Positions 32,314-38,792 of a stretch of DNA of 38,792 nt are shown here, piece by piece (the stretch's first letter is position 1; every line of letters starts with the position of its first letter). The notes under the pieces are model-generated. The model ran no database searches and had not been told where the DNA came from. It was given only the letters and a program-made list of their open reading frames with translations. The DNA comes from an uncultured Schlesneria sp. (GTDB lineage: Bacteria > Planctomycetota > Planctomycetia > Planctomycetales > Planctomycetaceae). Position numbers and translations under genes: made by a program. Location: the NCBI GenBank assembly GCA_903911795.1, contig CAIWEX010001204.1, forward strand, positions 1 through 38,792, read 5' to 3'.

Positions 32314-33843
32314 ATGTTCAGGCGGGCTTTTGTCGGTGCAGTTGTCGTCACGTTCATCTCGTTCGTCGCAACGCATGTAATGGCAGCAACAGTTAACGGA
32401 ACCGTCGAATCTGTGTCGACGGATGACAACACCGTCTCAGTGAAGGTGAACGGAAAAGGTGACGAACCGAAGGTATTTACTGTCGGTCCTGCGGTCATCA
32501 TCATGATCGATGGCAAGAAGGGAACCCTGGAAGACGTGGTTGCCGGGCAAACGGTGACCGTGACGGCGAATGCGACAAATACCGCCACAAAACTGCTGTT
32601 GAAGTCTCCCAAGACGCCTCCTGCGTCTCGCAAGCCGGGCAAGAAGCCGAACTCCAACGACGCCGGCGCTGCCGATGCTGGAAACTGGCCGCAGTTCCGT
32701 GGTCCCAATCGCGACAATATTTCGAAAGAAACGGGACTTCTGGATCAGTGGCCGGAAGAAGGTTTGAAGGTTGCATGGGAGCAGAAGAAACTCGGTGAAG
32801 CCTTTTCCGCTGTTTCCATTTCTGAAGGGAAACTCTTCACGATGGGAAACCAGGGCAACATCGAAATGCTGCTGGCGATGGATGCATCAACGGGCAAACC
32901 GTTGTGGGCGACCAAAACGGGTGGTGCCGCTTATAAGAACGGGATGGGAAACGGTCCCCGCGGTACTCCGACAGTTGATGCGGACCGTGTTTATGCACTC
33001 GGTGCCAACGGAGACCTGATTTGTGCCGGAGTCGACAATGGCGAAGTTGTCTGGCAGAAGAATATTCTCAAAGAGTATGGCGGCAATAACATCACGTGGG
33101 GGATCAGCGAATCAGTCCTGATCGATGGCAAGCAGTTGATTTGCTGCCCCGGTGGGAAGGATGCGACGATTGTCAGCCTGGACAAGATGACAGGTCGAGG
33201 GATCTGGCGGGCGACGATCAACGGAACGCCACAAGCTTCGTACGCGTCGCCTGTGATCGTGGAATATGGTGGAGAGCGAATGATCGTCAATTACACTCAC
33301 ACTGCCGTGGTTGCGGTCAAAGCCCAGAACGGAAACTTCTGCTGGGGCTTTCCGTCATCGGCAAACGGCACCGCAAATTGTTCATCCCCGCTTTACGAGG
33401 ATGGCAAGGTCTTCACGGCCTCGGGGTACGGAAAAGGCTGTGCCATGTTCGAACTCGGACCCAAGGGAACCGCGACCGTGGCGTACGATGACAACAAGCA
33501 GATGAAGAATCATCACGGCGGGATGGTTGTCTTGGACGGCCACGTCTACGGATTTGATGAAGGGGTGCTTCGCTGCCTGGATCTAAAAACCGGAGCAAGC
33601 GTCTGGCAGGATCGGTCGGTCGGTAAGGGATCACTGACTTATGCTGACGGACACCTGTATCTTCGCAGTGAAAATGGTCCGATGGCACTTTGTACGGCCA
33701 CGACGAAGGGATACGAGGAAAAGGGGCGATTTGAGCCGAAGAATCGCAGCGACAAACCCGCGTGGGCGCATCCGGTCGTCTGCGGTGGACGATTGTTTGT
33801 CCGAGACATGGATTCGCTGATCGTCTACGACATCAAGAAGTAG
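32314..33843 (+). CDS. Secreted PQQ-like beta-propeller protein
   Basis: The 509-residue protein has a signal peptide (about 1-25, AFVGAVVVTFISFVATHVMA). Residues about 26-95 form a small beta-barrel-like domain (TVNGTVESVSTDDNTVSVKV), followed by a Lys/Pro-rich linker. From about 120 on, PQQ-type repeats make the propeller, beginning NWPQFRGPNRDNISKETGLL, the usual planctomycete opening, with blade motifs such as AMDASTGKPLWATK, GVDNGEVVWQKN and CLDLKTGASVWQDR. It lacks the catalytic Asp/Ca2+ layout of true quinoprotein dehydrogenases that I could verify, so a scaffold or binding role is as likely as enzymatic. The ATG at 32314 has GGAGAGG directly upstream, which decides against the ATG-like codon at 32302. 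Followed by a hairpin terminator. Confidence 0.93.
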   Translation: MFRRAFVGAVVVTFISFVATHVMAATVNGTVESVSTDDNTVSVKVNGKGDEPKVFTVGPAVIIMIDGKKGTLEDVVAGQTVTVTANATNTATKLLLKSPKTPPASRKPGKKPNSNDAGAADAGNWPQFRGPNRDNISKETGLLDQWPEEGLKVAWEQKKLGEAFSAVSISEGKLFTMGNQGNIEMLLAMDASTGKPLWATKTGGAAYKNGMGNGPRGTPTVDADRVYALGANGDLICAGVDNGEVVWQKNILKEYGGNNITWGISESVLIDGKQLICCPGGKDATIVSLDKMTGRGIWRATINGTPQASYASPVIVEYGGERMIVNYTHTAVVAVKAQNGNFCWGFPSSANGTANCSSPLYEDGKVFTASGYGKGCAMFELGPKGTATVAYDDNKQMKNHHGGMVVLDGHVYGFDEGVLRCLDLKTGASVWQDRSVGKGSLTYADGHLYLRSENGPMALCTATTKGYEEKGRFEPKNRSDKPAWAHPVVCGGRLFVRDMDSLIVYDIKK

Positions 33844-33876
33844 CTCGTCACTGCTCTTGTCTTGATATGCAATGAA

Positions 33877-33908
33877 GTGAGCCCGGTCGATGATTCGACC
33901 GGGCTCAC
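33877..33908 (+). terminator. Hairpin terminator between convergent genes
   Basis: A perfect 14-bp stem, gtgagcccggtcga (33877-33890) with its complement at 33895-33908, and a 4-base loop. It begins 33 bases after the propeller gene's stop and 28 bases before the stop of the minus-strand gene, so it may serve both. The following T-content is moderate (tgatttcactatt). Confidence 0.75.
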
Positions 33909-33936
33909 TGATTTCACTATTCATCAATTTTGGGGA

Positions 33937-34290
33937 TTAAACCACCGTTGCGGCAGGTTCAACGTCCCAGGTGAAGATACGAGATTGCAGGTCAGTGATG
34001 ACCACAAATCCCTTGCGTCCGCTGGCAGGTTCCAGTTCGATTCCAACGCTCTTCAATTGTGCAGCGTGTGGAGAATCATGCGCAATGAATCCGTCATCGG
34101 GGATCGCTCGCCACCATTGCAGGTGAGGCCAATCACGTTGTACGGTTGCCAGACAGGTCAGCATGGTTCGCCCGCCGGCGCCTGGTTTGAATCCGGCTCG
34201 GCCAGCGACTTCCGTGAAAGTTGCGACCTTGTCGATTCGCTTCAATTCCCACAGCACCTCTGCCACATTTTCGGCACGAACTGATGCCAT
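33937..34290 (-). CDS. MGMT/alkyltransferase-like winged-helix protein without acceptor cysteine
   Basis: The 117-residue product fits the DNA-binding domain of O6-methylguanine methyltransferase (PF01035) in a shortened form: VLWELKRIDKVATFTEVAGRAGF, then TMLTCLATV and WWRAIPDDGFI. In true methyltransferases the third region is PCHR with the acceptor cysteine; in alkyltransferase-like proteins it is PWHR. Here WWRAIP takes that place, so it cannot transfer alkyl groups by the known route. It probably binds DNA, perhaps alkylated DNA, and may flag damage as other ATL proteins do. Similarity is weak, so the family is tentative. The ATG at 34290 has AAGGAG six bases upstream and is clear. The TTG at 34296 is not needed. 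Confidence 0.7.
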   Translation of the reverse strand: MASVRAENVAEVLWELKRIDKVATFTEVAGRAGFKPGAGGRTMLTCLATVQRDWPHLQWWRAIPDDGFIAHDSPHAAQLKSVGIELEPASGRKGFVVITDLQSRIFTWDVEPAATVV

Positions 34291-34450
34291 CGCCAACTCC
34301 TTCCTCTACGCCATACAGCTTGACAATTCTGGTAACGCAATCTGCGATTACCAAACGACAGGGGCTATCTGGCAGGTAATAAAACAACTGGCGGCGATTG
34401 TCGGTCATCCTGACTTCGGCAATGCCGCGTTACGGTTTGATTAAGTTAGT

Positions 34451-34463
34451 GTGTAGACTACAC
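34451..34463. promoter_or_regulatory. Small palindrome upstream of the ATL-like gene
   Basis: gtgtag and ctacac flank a single base, giving 13 bases with dyad symmetry, about 160 bases before the ATG at 34290. This is the length and type of a repressor half-site pair, but it could be chance. No promoter boxes were identified beside it. The surrounding gap (34291-34568) has no gene. Confidence 0.25.
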
Positions 34464-34568
34464 GAATCGACATGTCGGAACAACCCTCTCATGCCCAGAC
34501 TGCCATGTTCCAACGGACAAACAATCGCATATGCGTTTACGTTTCTCGCTTTAATCGCTTGACAGCAT

Positions 34569-35729
34569 TCACCAGGCTTCTTCGTAAAGTGCAATGATCT
34601 GATCCACCGTTGGCACACGTGGATTATTCTGCGGGCTCCCTGACGCCAGCGCGTCGCTGGCCATTTTTATCAAGTTCTCTCGAAAGCGAACTTCATCGAC
34701 GCCGCGACAATCTCGCAGTCGTGGCAGGTTCAAGTCGCTGTTCAACTGTTCCAGAAACGCCACCAGTGATTCCGCCGCAGTCATGTCATCTGCGGCGTGC
34801 GAACATGCTCCGAGAATTCGAGCGACAGTAGCGTATCGACCCGTTGCGGATTGCCATGAGAATCGCGTTATCGAAGGTAACAGCACGGCATTCGACAAGC
34901 CATGTGGTACATGAAACAGTGCACCGATCGGACGACTCATCCCGTGGACCAGGCAGACGCTGCTGTTGGCGAATGCCATCCCGCCTTGGCAAGCTGCCAC
35001 CATCATTCCCGCTCGCGCCTCGTGATTTCCAGGTTCGGCATACGCTGTCTTCAAATGACGCGCGACATGCTCAATGCAAGAAAGAGCCAATGGGTTGGTT
35101 GTCGCGTGGGCCTTGCGTGAGACATACGCTTCAATGCCATGGGTCAGCGTGTCGACTCCGACTGCGGCCGTCAAATCTGGCGGCATCGACAATGTTAACT
35201 CGTAGTCGACCAGGGCCACCTGTGGCAACAGGTTGACACTGAGAATCATCATTTTCACATCGCGGTCTGTATCCGTGATGATTGTCACCTTGGTAACTTC
35301 GCTTCCCGTTCCAGCAGTTGTCGGAATCGCAATCAGCGGAACTCCCGGGAAGGGGAGCTTGTGATAGCCTGCATAATGGCTGAGCGGTGCAGGATTTCTC
35401 GCAAGTGCACTGATCGCTTTGGCCGCATCGATCGGTGACCCGCCACCCACAGCGACCAATCCCTGGCAATCTCTTTCCTGGTACAGGTTCAGGCCTGCAA
35501 GAACATTTTTGTCAGTGGGATCGGCCTGGACACCGTCAAAAATTGTGACGTCCAGTCCCGCTTCTTCGAGTTCGCTGGAAATTTCTCTCGCAGGGCCAAG
35601 CCGCATCATCTCGGTGTCGGTCACCAGCAATACTCGATGAATGCCGAGTCGCTTCAATTGTGCTGCAGCTTCATGTCGAACACCGCCGCCGATGAGGATG
35701 ACCGAAGGAACATTGAATTGATCAGGCAT
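34569..35729 (-). CDS. Iron-containing alcohol dehydrogenase
   Basis: The 386-residue product is a group III (Fe-ADH) dehydrogenase. The nucleotide site GGGSPIDAAKA lies at about 95-105, followed by IPTTAGTGSEVTKVTII. Metal-site residues are expected in GVDTLTHGIEAYVS, and histidines in the C-terminal domain in LVHGMSRPIGALFHVPHGLSNAVLLP. It interconverts an alcohol or hydroxy-acid and its aldehyde or semialdehyde with NAD(P). The gene starts 2 bases after the stop of the mmsA-like gene, so they are one operon. Together they could oxidise a hydroxy-acid to a semialdehyde and then to an acyl-CoA (for example 3-hydroxypropionate or 3-hydroxyisobutyrate); this is inference. Start ATG 35729 is preferred over an in-frame codon at 35768. 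Confidence 0.93.
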   Translation of the reverse strand: MPDQFNVPSVILIGGGVRHEAAAQLKRLGIHRVLLVTDTEMMRLGPAREISSELEEAGLDVTIFDGVQADPTDKNVLAGLNLYQERDCQGLVAVGGGSPIDAAKAISALARNPAPLSHYAGYHKLPFPGVPLIAIPTTAGTGSEVTKVTIITDTDRDVKMMILSVNLLPQVALVDYELTLSMPPDLTAAVGVDTLTHGIEAYVSRKAHATTNPLALSCIEHVARHLKTAYAEPGNHEARAGMMVAACQGGMAFANSSVCLVHGMSRPIGALFHVPHGLSNAVLLPSITRFSWQSATGRYATVARILGACSHAADDMTAAESLVAFLEQLNSDLNLPRLRDCRGVDEVRFRENLIKMASDALASGSPQNNPRVPTVDQIIALYEEAW

Positions 35730-35731
35730 GC

Positions 35732-37219
35732 TCACCACCCCTCGACCCGCTTGTACGTATTGTCCCATCGTGACAGGACGATCTTCTGACGTGTATAGAA
35801 CAGAATTCCTTCCATCCCCTGGACGTGCAGGTCACCGAAGAAAGATCGGTTCCAGCCCGAGAATGCAAACACCGCCATTGGGGCAGGAACTCCGACATTG
35901 ATCCCTACCATTCCACAGCGAATGTCACGAGTGAATTGTCGCGCGGCTGCACCACTGCTGGTGAAGAGGACGGCACCGTTGCCAAATGTGCCACGATTTG
36001 TCCAGGCAATTGCCTCTTCAAGATCGCGCGGATGCAGCATCGTCAGGACAGGCCCGAAGATCTCTTCCTTTGCAATCGCCATCTCAGGATGCGCCTGATC
36101 GAACAGCGTCGGGGCCACAAAATGTCCCAGATCACGGATCGACGCTGAACCTCCGCGGACGAGCCGGGCGCCTGCTTCGGCACCACGATCAATCAACTGC
36201 CGAATGCGGGACCGAGCCTGTGCATCGATAACAGGTCCCATTTCGGTACGAGGATTGGCAGAGGAATCGTCGATGGTCAACTGATCGATTGCATTCGCGA
36301 CACGGTCGCGCACGCGGGAAGCAGCTTCACCAATCCCCATCAGGATGGAGCCTGCCATACAGCGTTGCCCCGCACAGCCGTATGCGGCACCCATGATTGC
36401 CCGAACGGTAGGCGTCGGGTCAGCGTCAGGCATGACAATCATGACGTTCTTGGCCCCACCAGCGGCCTGAACTCGCTTGCCGTGACGACAGCCATTCACA
36501 TACACATGCTCGGCCACACGGGTCGAGCCGACGAAGCTGATTGCAGCAACATCGGGATGTTCCAGCAGAGCATCGACGACGGCCGCACCGCCATGAATCA
36601 CGTTCAAGACACCGGGAGGAATTCCGGCCGCCAATGCCAACTCGGCCATTTTGACCGCCGTGAGGGGGACTTTTTCGCTCGGCTTCAGGATAAAGGAATT
36701 CCCACAGGCGATTGCGAGTGGAAACATCCAGAGAGGGACCATCGCCGGAAAATTGAAAGGGGTGATTCCGACACAGACGCCGATCGGTTCACGCATGGTC
36801 AAGCCGTCGATGTTTTCGGCCAGTTGCGGAAGTGATTCTCCTTTGCTGAGGTGCGCGATGCCGCAGGCAAAGTCGACAACTTCGATCCCGCGCCGGACGT
36901 CACCACGAGCTTCCTCGAGCGTCTTTCCATTCTCTTGAGTGATCAGACGAGCGAGTTCGTCAAAATGGGACTCGAGTTGTGCCTTGAATGCAAACAGTTT
37001 TGACGCTCGTACGGGAGCGGGAACTTTTGACCACGATTCATATGCAAGCCGCGCCGCACTGACGACAGCATCGACTTCCCGGGCGCCGCACAGCGGAACG
37101 CGACCAAGGATTTCGGTCGTTGAGGGATTCTGAACTTCACCCCAGGAATCGGTTACCGGGGTCAACCATTGATCACCCACCAGGATTGGCACAACAGCAG
37201 GATCAGAGGAAATTGACAT
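35732..37219 (-). CDS. mmsA: CoA-acylating methylmalonate-semialdehyde dehydrogenase
   Basis: The 495-residue product belongs to the aldehyde dehydrogenase superfamily. Family marks are ITPFNFPAMVPLWMFPLAIACGNSF, ISFVGSTRVAEHVY, and the catalytic Cys287 in AYGCAGQRCMAG, which is the MMSDH pattern rather than the general ALDH one. MmsA converts methylmalonate semialdehyde to propionyl-CoA, or malonate semialdehyde to acetyl-CoA, with NAD and CoA, in valine, inositol or beta-alanine breakdown. The frame continues upstream to 37354, but the first 45 residues are unlike the family; ATG 37219 (MSISSDPAVVPILVG) is chosen, with GAAG about 7 bases upstream. It is the first gene of the pair with the Fe-ADH. 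It is divergent from the secreted protein at 37403. Confidence 0.94.
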   Translation of the reverse strand: MSISSDPAVVPILVGDQWLTPVTDSWGEVQNPSTTEILGRVPLCGAREVDAVVSAARLAYESWSKVPAPVRASKLFAFKAQLESHFDELARLITQENGKTLEEARGDVRRGIEVVDFACGIAHLSKGESLPQLAENIDGLTMREPIGVCVGITPFNFPAMVPLWMFPLAIACGNSFILKPSEKVPLTAVKMAELALAAGIPPGVLNVIHGGAAVVDALLEHPDVAAISFVGSTRVAEHVYVNGCRHGKRVQAAGGAKNVMIVMPDADPTPTVRAIMGAAYGCAGQRCMAGSILMGIGEAASRVRDRVANAIDQLTIDDSSANPRTEMGPVIDAQARSRIRQLIDRGAEAGARLVRGGSASIRDLGHFVAPTLFDQAHPEMAIAKEEIFGPVLTMLHPRDLEEAIAWTNRGTFGNGAVLFTSSGAAARQFTRDIRCGMVGINVGVPAPMAVFAFSGWNRSFFGDLHVQGMEGILFYTRQKIVLSRWDNTYKRVEGW

Positions 37220-37402
37220 GGATCGCTTCACACTCCAGATGGCCGAATCAAAGCGGTGAATCGTTTTGGATATTGTTAACTGACGGGGGCTTCGTGCGAT
37301 CACGCTGCCAAACAGATGTCGCATTGCATCCAACAAATTCGTAGTATCTCGCACACCAAAGATGGCTGTCGATGATTAGACTCGAAATGAAAGGCCGCGC
37401 GA

Positions 37403-38521
37403 ATGAAGCCGTCATGCACTTTTGTACTCGCCGCAGTACTGGTCGCCTGTCGGACGGCCGAGGCACTGGCGCAACTTTCCCCTGCCAATCGCCCTGAAAA
37501 CGGAATCTCGGCCGCGTCCTCCAAGCCGCGCAATACGTTTGTCGAAATCAAGCTGCTGGCCAATAACGACGGTGGTGGATTGCATGCTCAGCAGTGGAGC
37601 AAGGTGATGGAACCCCTGGATGTTTCCATTCAAATCCAGCGGCAGCAGGATGAGAAAATCGAAGTTCGTGAACGAACCGTCGGGACTCTGCGATATGTGA
37701 CCGCCGTTGGGACTCTTGATCGCTCAGGAAGAATCAGCTTTCCGACCCGTAGTTTTGATCTGGGTGAAGGAGCCAAACTGCGGGAATGGATCAATGAACT
37801 CAAGACTTACGGGGCGCAGGGAACGCCTGACGGACAACCGATGTGGGGGCTTTCAAAAGAGCAGTTCACCACGATGTATGATGCGCTCGTAAAACCAGCT
37901 GACGCAGAATACCGCGATTTGCTTTTGACGGACGCGATCGCAAAGCTGCCAATTCCCAAACAGTATCCGGTTCGATTGAGTCAGGCCGCGTTGACCTTGC
38001 TTAAGCAGCCGGGAGCAAAAAACCGCGTGCGTCAGGAAGTGAAGGGGTTCAGTGTTGGTACAGCGCTCGCCATCATGCTTAATGACTGCAAACTGGGGTT
38101 TCGCCCCAATCGAACCCCCGCTGATGGGCTGGAACTTTTGGTCGAGCCGCTCGGTCAGAAGCAACCTCTCTGGGCGATTGGCTGGCCGTTGCAGAAGCAG
38201 CGATTCAAAGCTGCTCCCAAATTTTTTGCGATGACACAAATTGAACTCGATAACGTCGCGTTGTCCCACCTGCTGCCGACAGTTGCAGAGCTGACGGAAA
38301 CACCTGTCATGCTCGACTATTACGAGATCGAAGAAAAGAACATCGACTTCCCAAGCCTGAAAGTCTCAGTCAAGCGAACACAAACGTCATGGAGTGTCGC
38401 GCTGAAATCGGCCGTAGTCACCAAGAAGTTATCACGCGAGATCTGGCAGGATGAAGCAGGCCGTGCATTCGTCTGGATCACGACAGTTCGACCTGGTCGC
38501 TCAGGCGTTTCAGGCGAATAG
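37403..38521 (+). CDS. Secreted hypothetical protein, 372 aa
   Basis: A signal peptide is clear at the N-terminus (residues 1-24, CTFVLAAVLVACRTAEALAQ). The mature protein is mixed alpha/beta with no cysteine pair or metal motif. Phrases such as FVEIKLLANNDGGGLHAQQWSKVMEPLDV and MTQIELDNVALSHLLPTVAELT recall the planctomycete families of secreted proteins of this length, and the C-terminal third (SLKVSVKRTQTSWSVALKSAVVTKKL) resembles a secretin-associated or ring-building small domain, but neither comparison is secure. It is divergent from mmsA, with 183 bases between the starts. AAAGG lies about ten bases before the ATG. Function unknown. Confidence 0.85.
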   Translation: MKPSCTFVLAAVLVACRTAEALAQLSPANRPENGISAASSKPRNTFVEIKLLANNDGGGLHAQQWSKVMEPLDVSIQIQRQQDEKIEVRERTVGTLRYVTAVGTLDRSGRISFPTRSFDLGEGAKLREWINELKTYGAQGTPDGQPMWGLSKEQFTTMYDALVKPADAEYRDLLLTDAIAKLPIPKQYPVRLSQAALTLLKQPGAKNRVRQEVKGFSVGTALAIMLNDCKLGFRPNRTPADGLELLVEPLGQKQPLWAIGWPLQKQRFKAAPKFFAMTQIELDNVALSHLLPTVAELTETPVMLDYYEIEEKNIDFPSLKVSVKRTQTSWSVALKSAVVTKKLSREIWQDEAGRAFVWITTVRPGRSGVSGE

Positions 38522-38775
38522 AAGCTGAGTGGCACCGGGGCATGAGCACTGTCGCGCAAGTCTGGTTCTCTGCCGGCACTCACAGCCTGGATGACGTTAT
38601 AGTTTTCAGCCTTGGTGTACAAATCGCGTTGCGTTCCGGGTGGACTGGGGTGCACGGCGCAGCTGATTCGGGGGGCCTGCGAAAATGCGTCAGAGAGAAA
38701 GAGGATCCCGCGATCTTGGTGCATCGGTATCTACACATCGCAGAATTCAATTTTCGGTAGGTTCAGCGGCCCAAA

Positions 38776-38792
38776 GGGTCGGTAGTTCAACC
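38776..38792 (+). tRNA. Possible 5' end of a tRNA gene, cut by the window end
   Basis: The last 17 bases read as an acceptor strand (gggtcgg), then T8, A9, a D-stem start gttc (G10) and A14, all at the conserved tRNA positions. The gene would run past the window. Only 17 bases are available, and a similar tcggtaggttcag lies just upstream, so chance is a real alternative. The preceding stretch 38522-38775 contains no recognised gene. Confidence 0.3.

Noticed and set aside
1-38792. CRISPR arrays, prophage and complete insertion sequences
   Set aside because: No regularly spaced direct repeats, phage structural genes or intact transposase with terminal repeats were seen.

Overview
The window reads as chromosomal DNA of a planctomycete (Planctomycetota, probably Planctomycetaceae/Schlesneria-like). 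The markers are families largely typical of that phylum: a DUF1559 pseudopilin-like protein followed by a small lipoprotein, two PSCyt1/DUF1587/DUF1595/DUF1592/DUF1588/DUF1585 cytochrome proteins, a DUF1552 Tat protein, a formylglycine-generating enzyme, a secreted PQQ-propeller protein and a large zinc-ribbon/TPR membrane protein. Genus is inference. No rRNA, complete tRNA, CRISPR array, intact insertion sequence or prophage was seen.

Layout. 1-2160: the 3' end of an unidentified gene, a dispersed GC-rich repeat, a small hypothetical gene and a 353-residue hypothetical gene; 821-1097 holds nothing recognisable. 2466-6374: a formylglycine-generating enzyme with both active-site cysteines converges on a zinc-ribbon/TPR protein, with two related hairpins between them. 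6608-9796: DUF1559 protein, lipoprotein and an FAD-dependent dehydrogenase-like protein. 9811-12324 (minus): thioredoxin, then a long coiled-coil protein. 12728-15754: glutaminyl-cyclase-like protein, an ECF42-like sigma factor and an MtfA-type zinc peptidase overlapping it by one base. 15832-17110 (minus): small membrane protein and an R2K-type ATP-grasp protein. 17240-22397 (minus): ECF sigma factor, a repeat-rich intergenic stretch, then the DUF1592-DUF1552 pair. 22437-23431 is mostly empty, with one small ORF that has a very good ribosome-binding site. 23432-26837: a divergent Nramp-like transporter followed after 7 bases by a second DUF1592-type cytochrome protein. 26974-29141 (minus): an accessory patch resembling orphan immunity genes, including a 5'-truncated duplicate. 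29393-31436: lpxD and lpxI (lipid A). 31449-33843: FHA protein, a possible transposase remnant and a PQQ-propeller protein. 33937-37219 (minus): a small protein like alkyltransferase-like proteins, an iron alcohol dehydrogenase and methylmalonate-semialdehyde dehydrogenase. 37403-38521: a secreted hypothetical protein. The last 17 bases could be the start of a tRNA gene.

Genes that plausibly work together: sigma factor plus MtfA (translationally coupled); DUF1592 plus DUF1552; Nramp-like plus DUF1592; mmsA plus Fe-ADH (2-base gap); lpxD plus lpxI. The stretches with the most unexplained structure are the repeat cluster at 21340-21720, the dispersed repeat found at 227-317 and inverted at 17147-17220, and the immunity-like patch at 26974-29141. 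I do not see a complete new system that I could defend; the best candidates are listed as findings.
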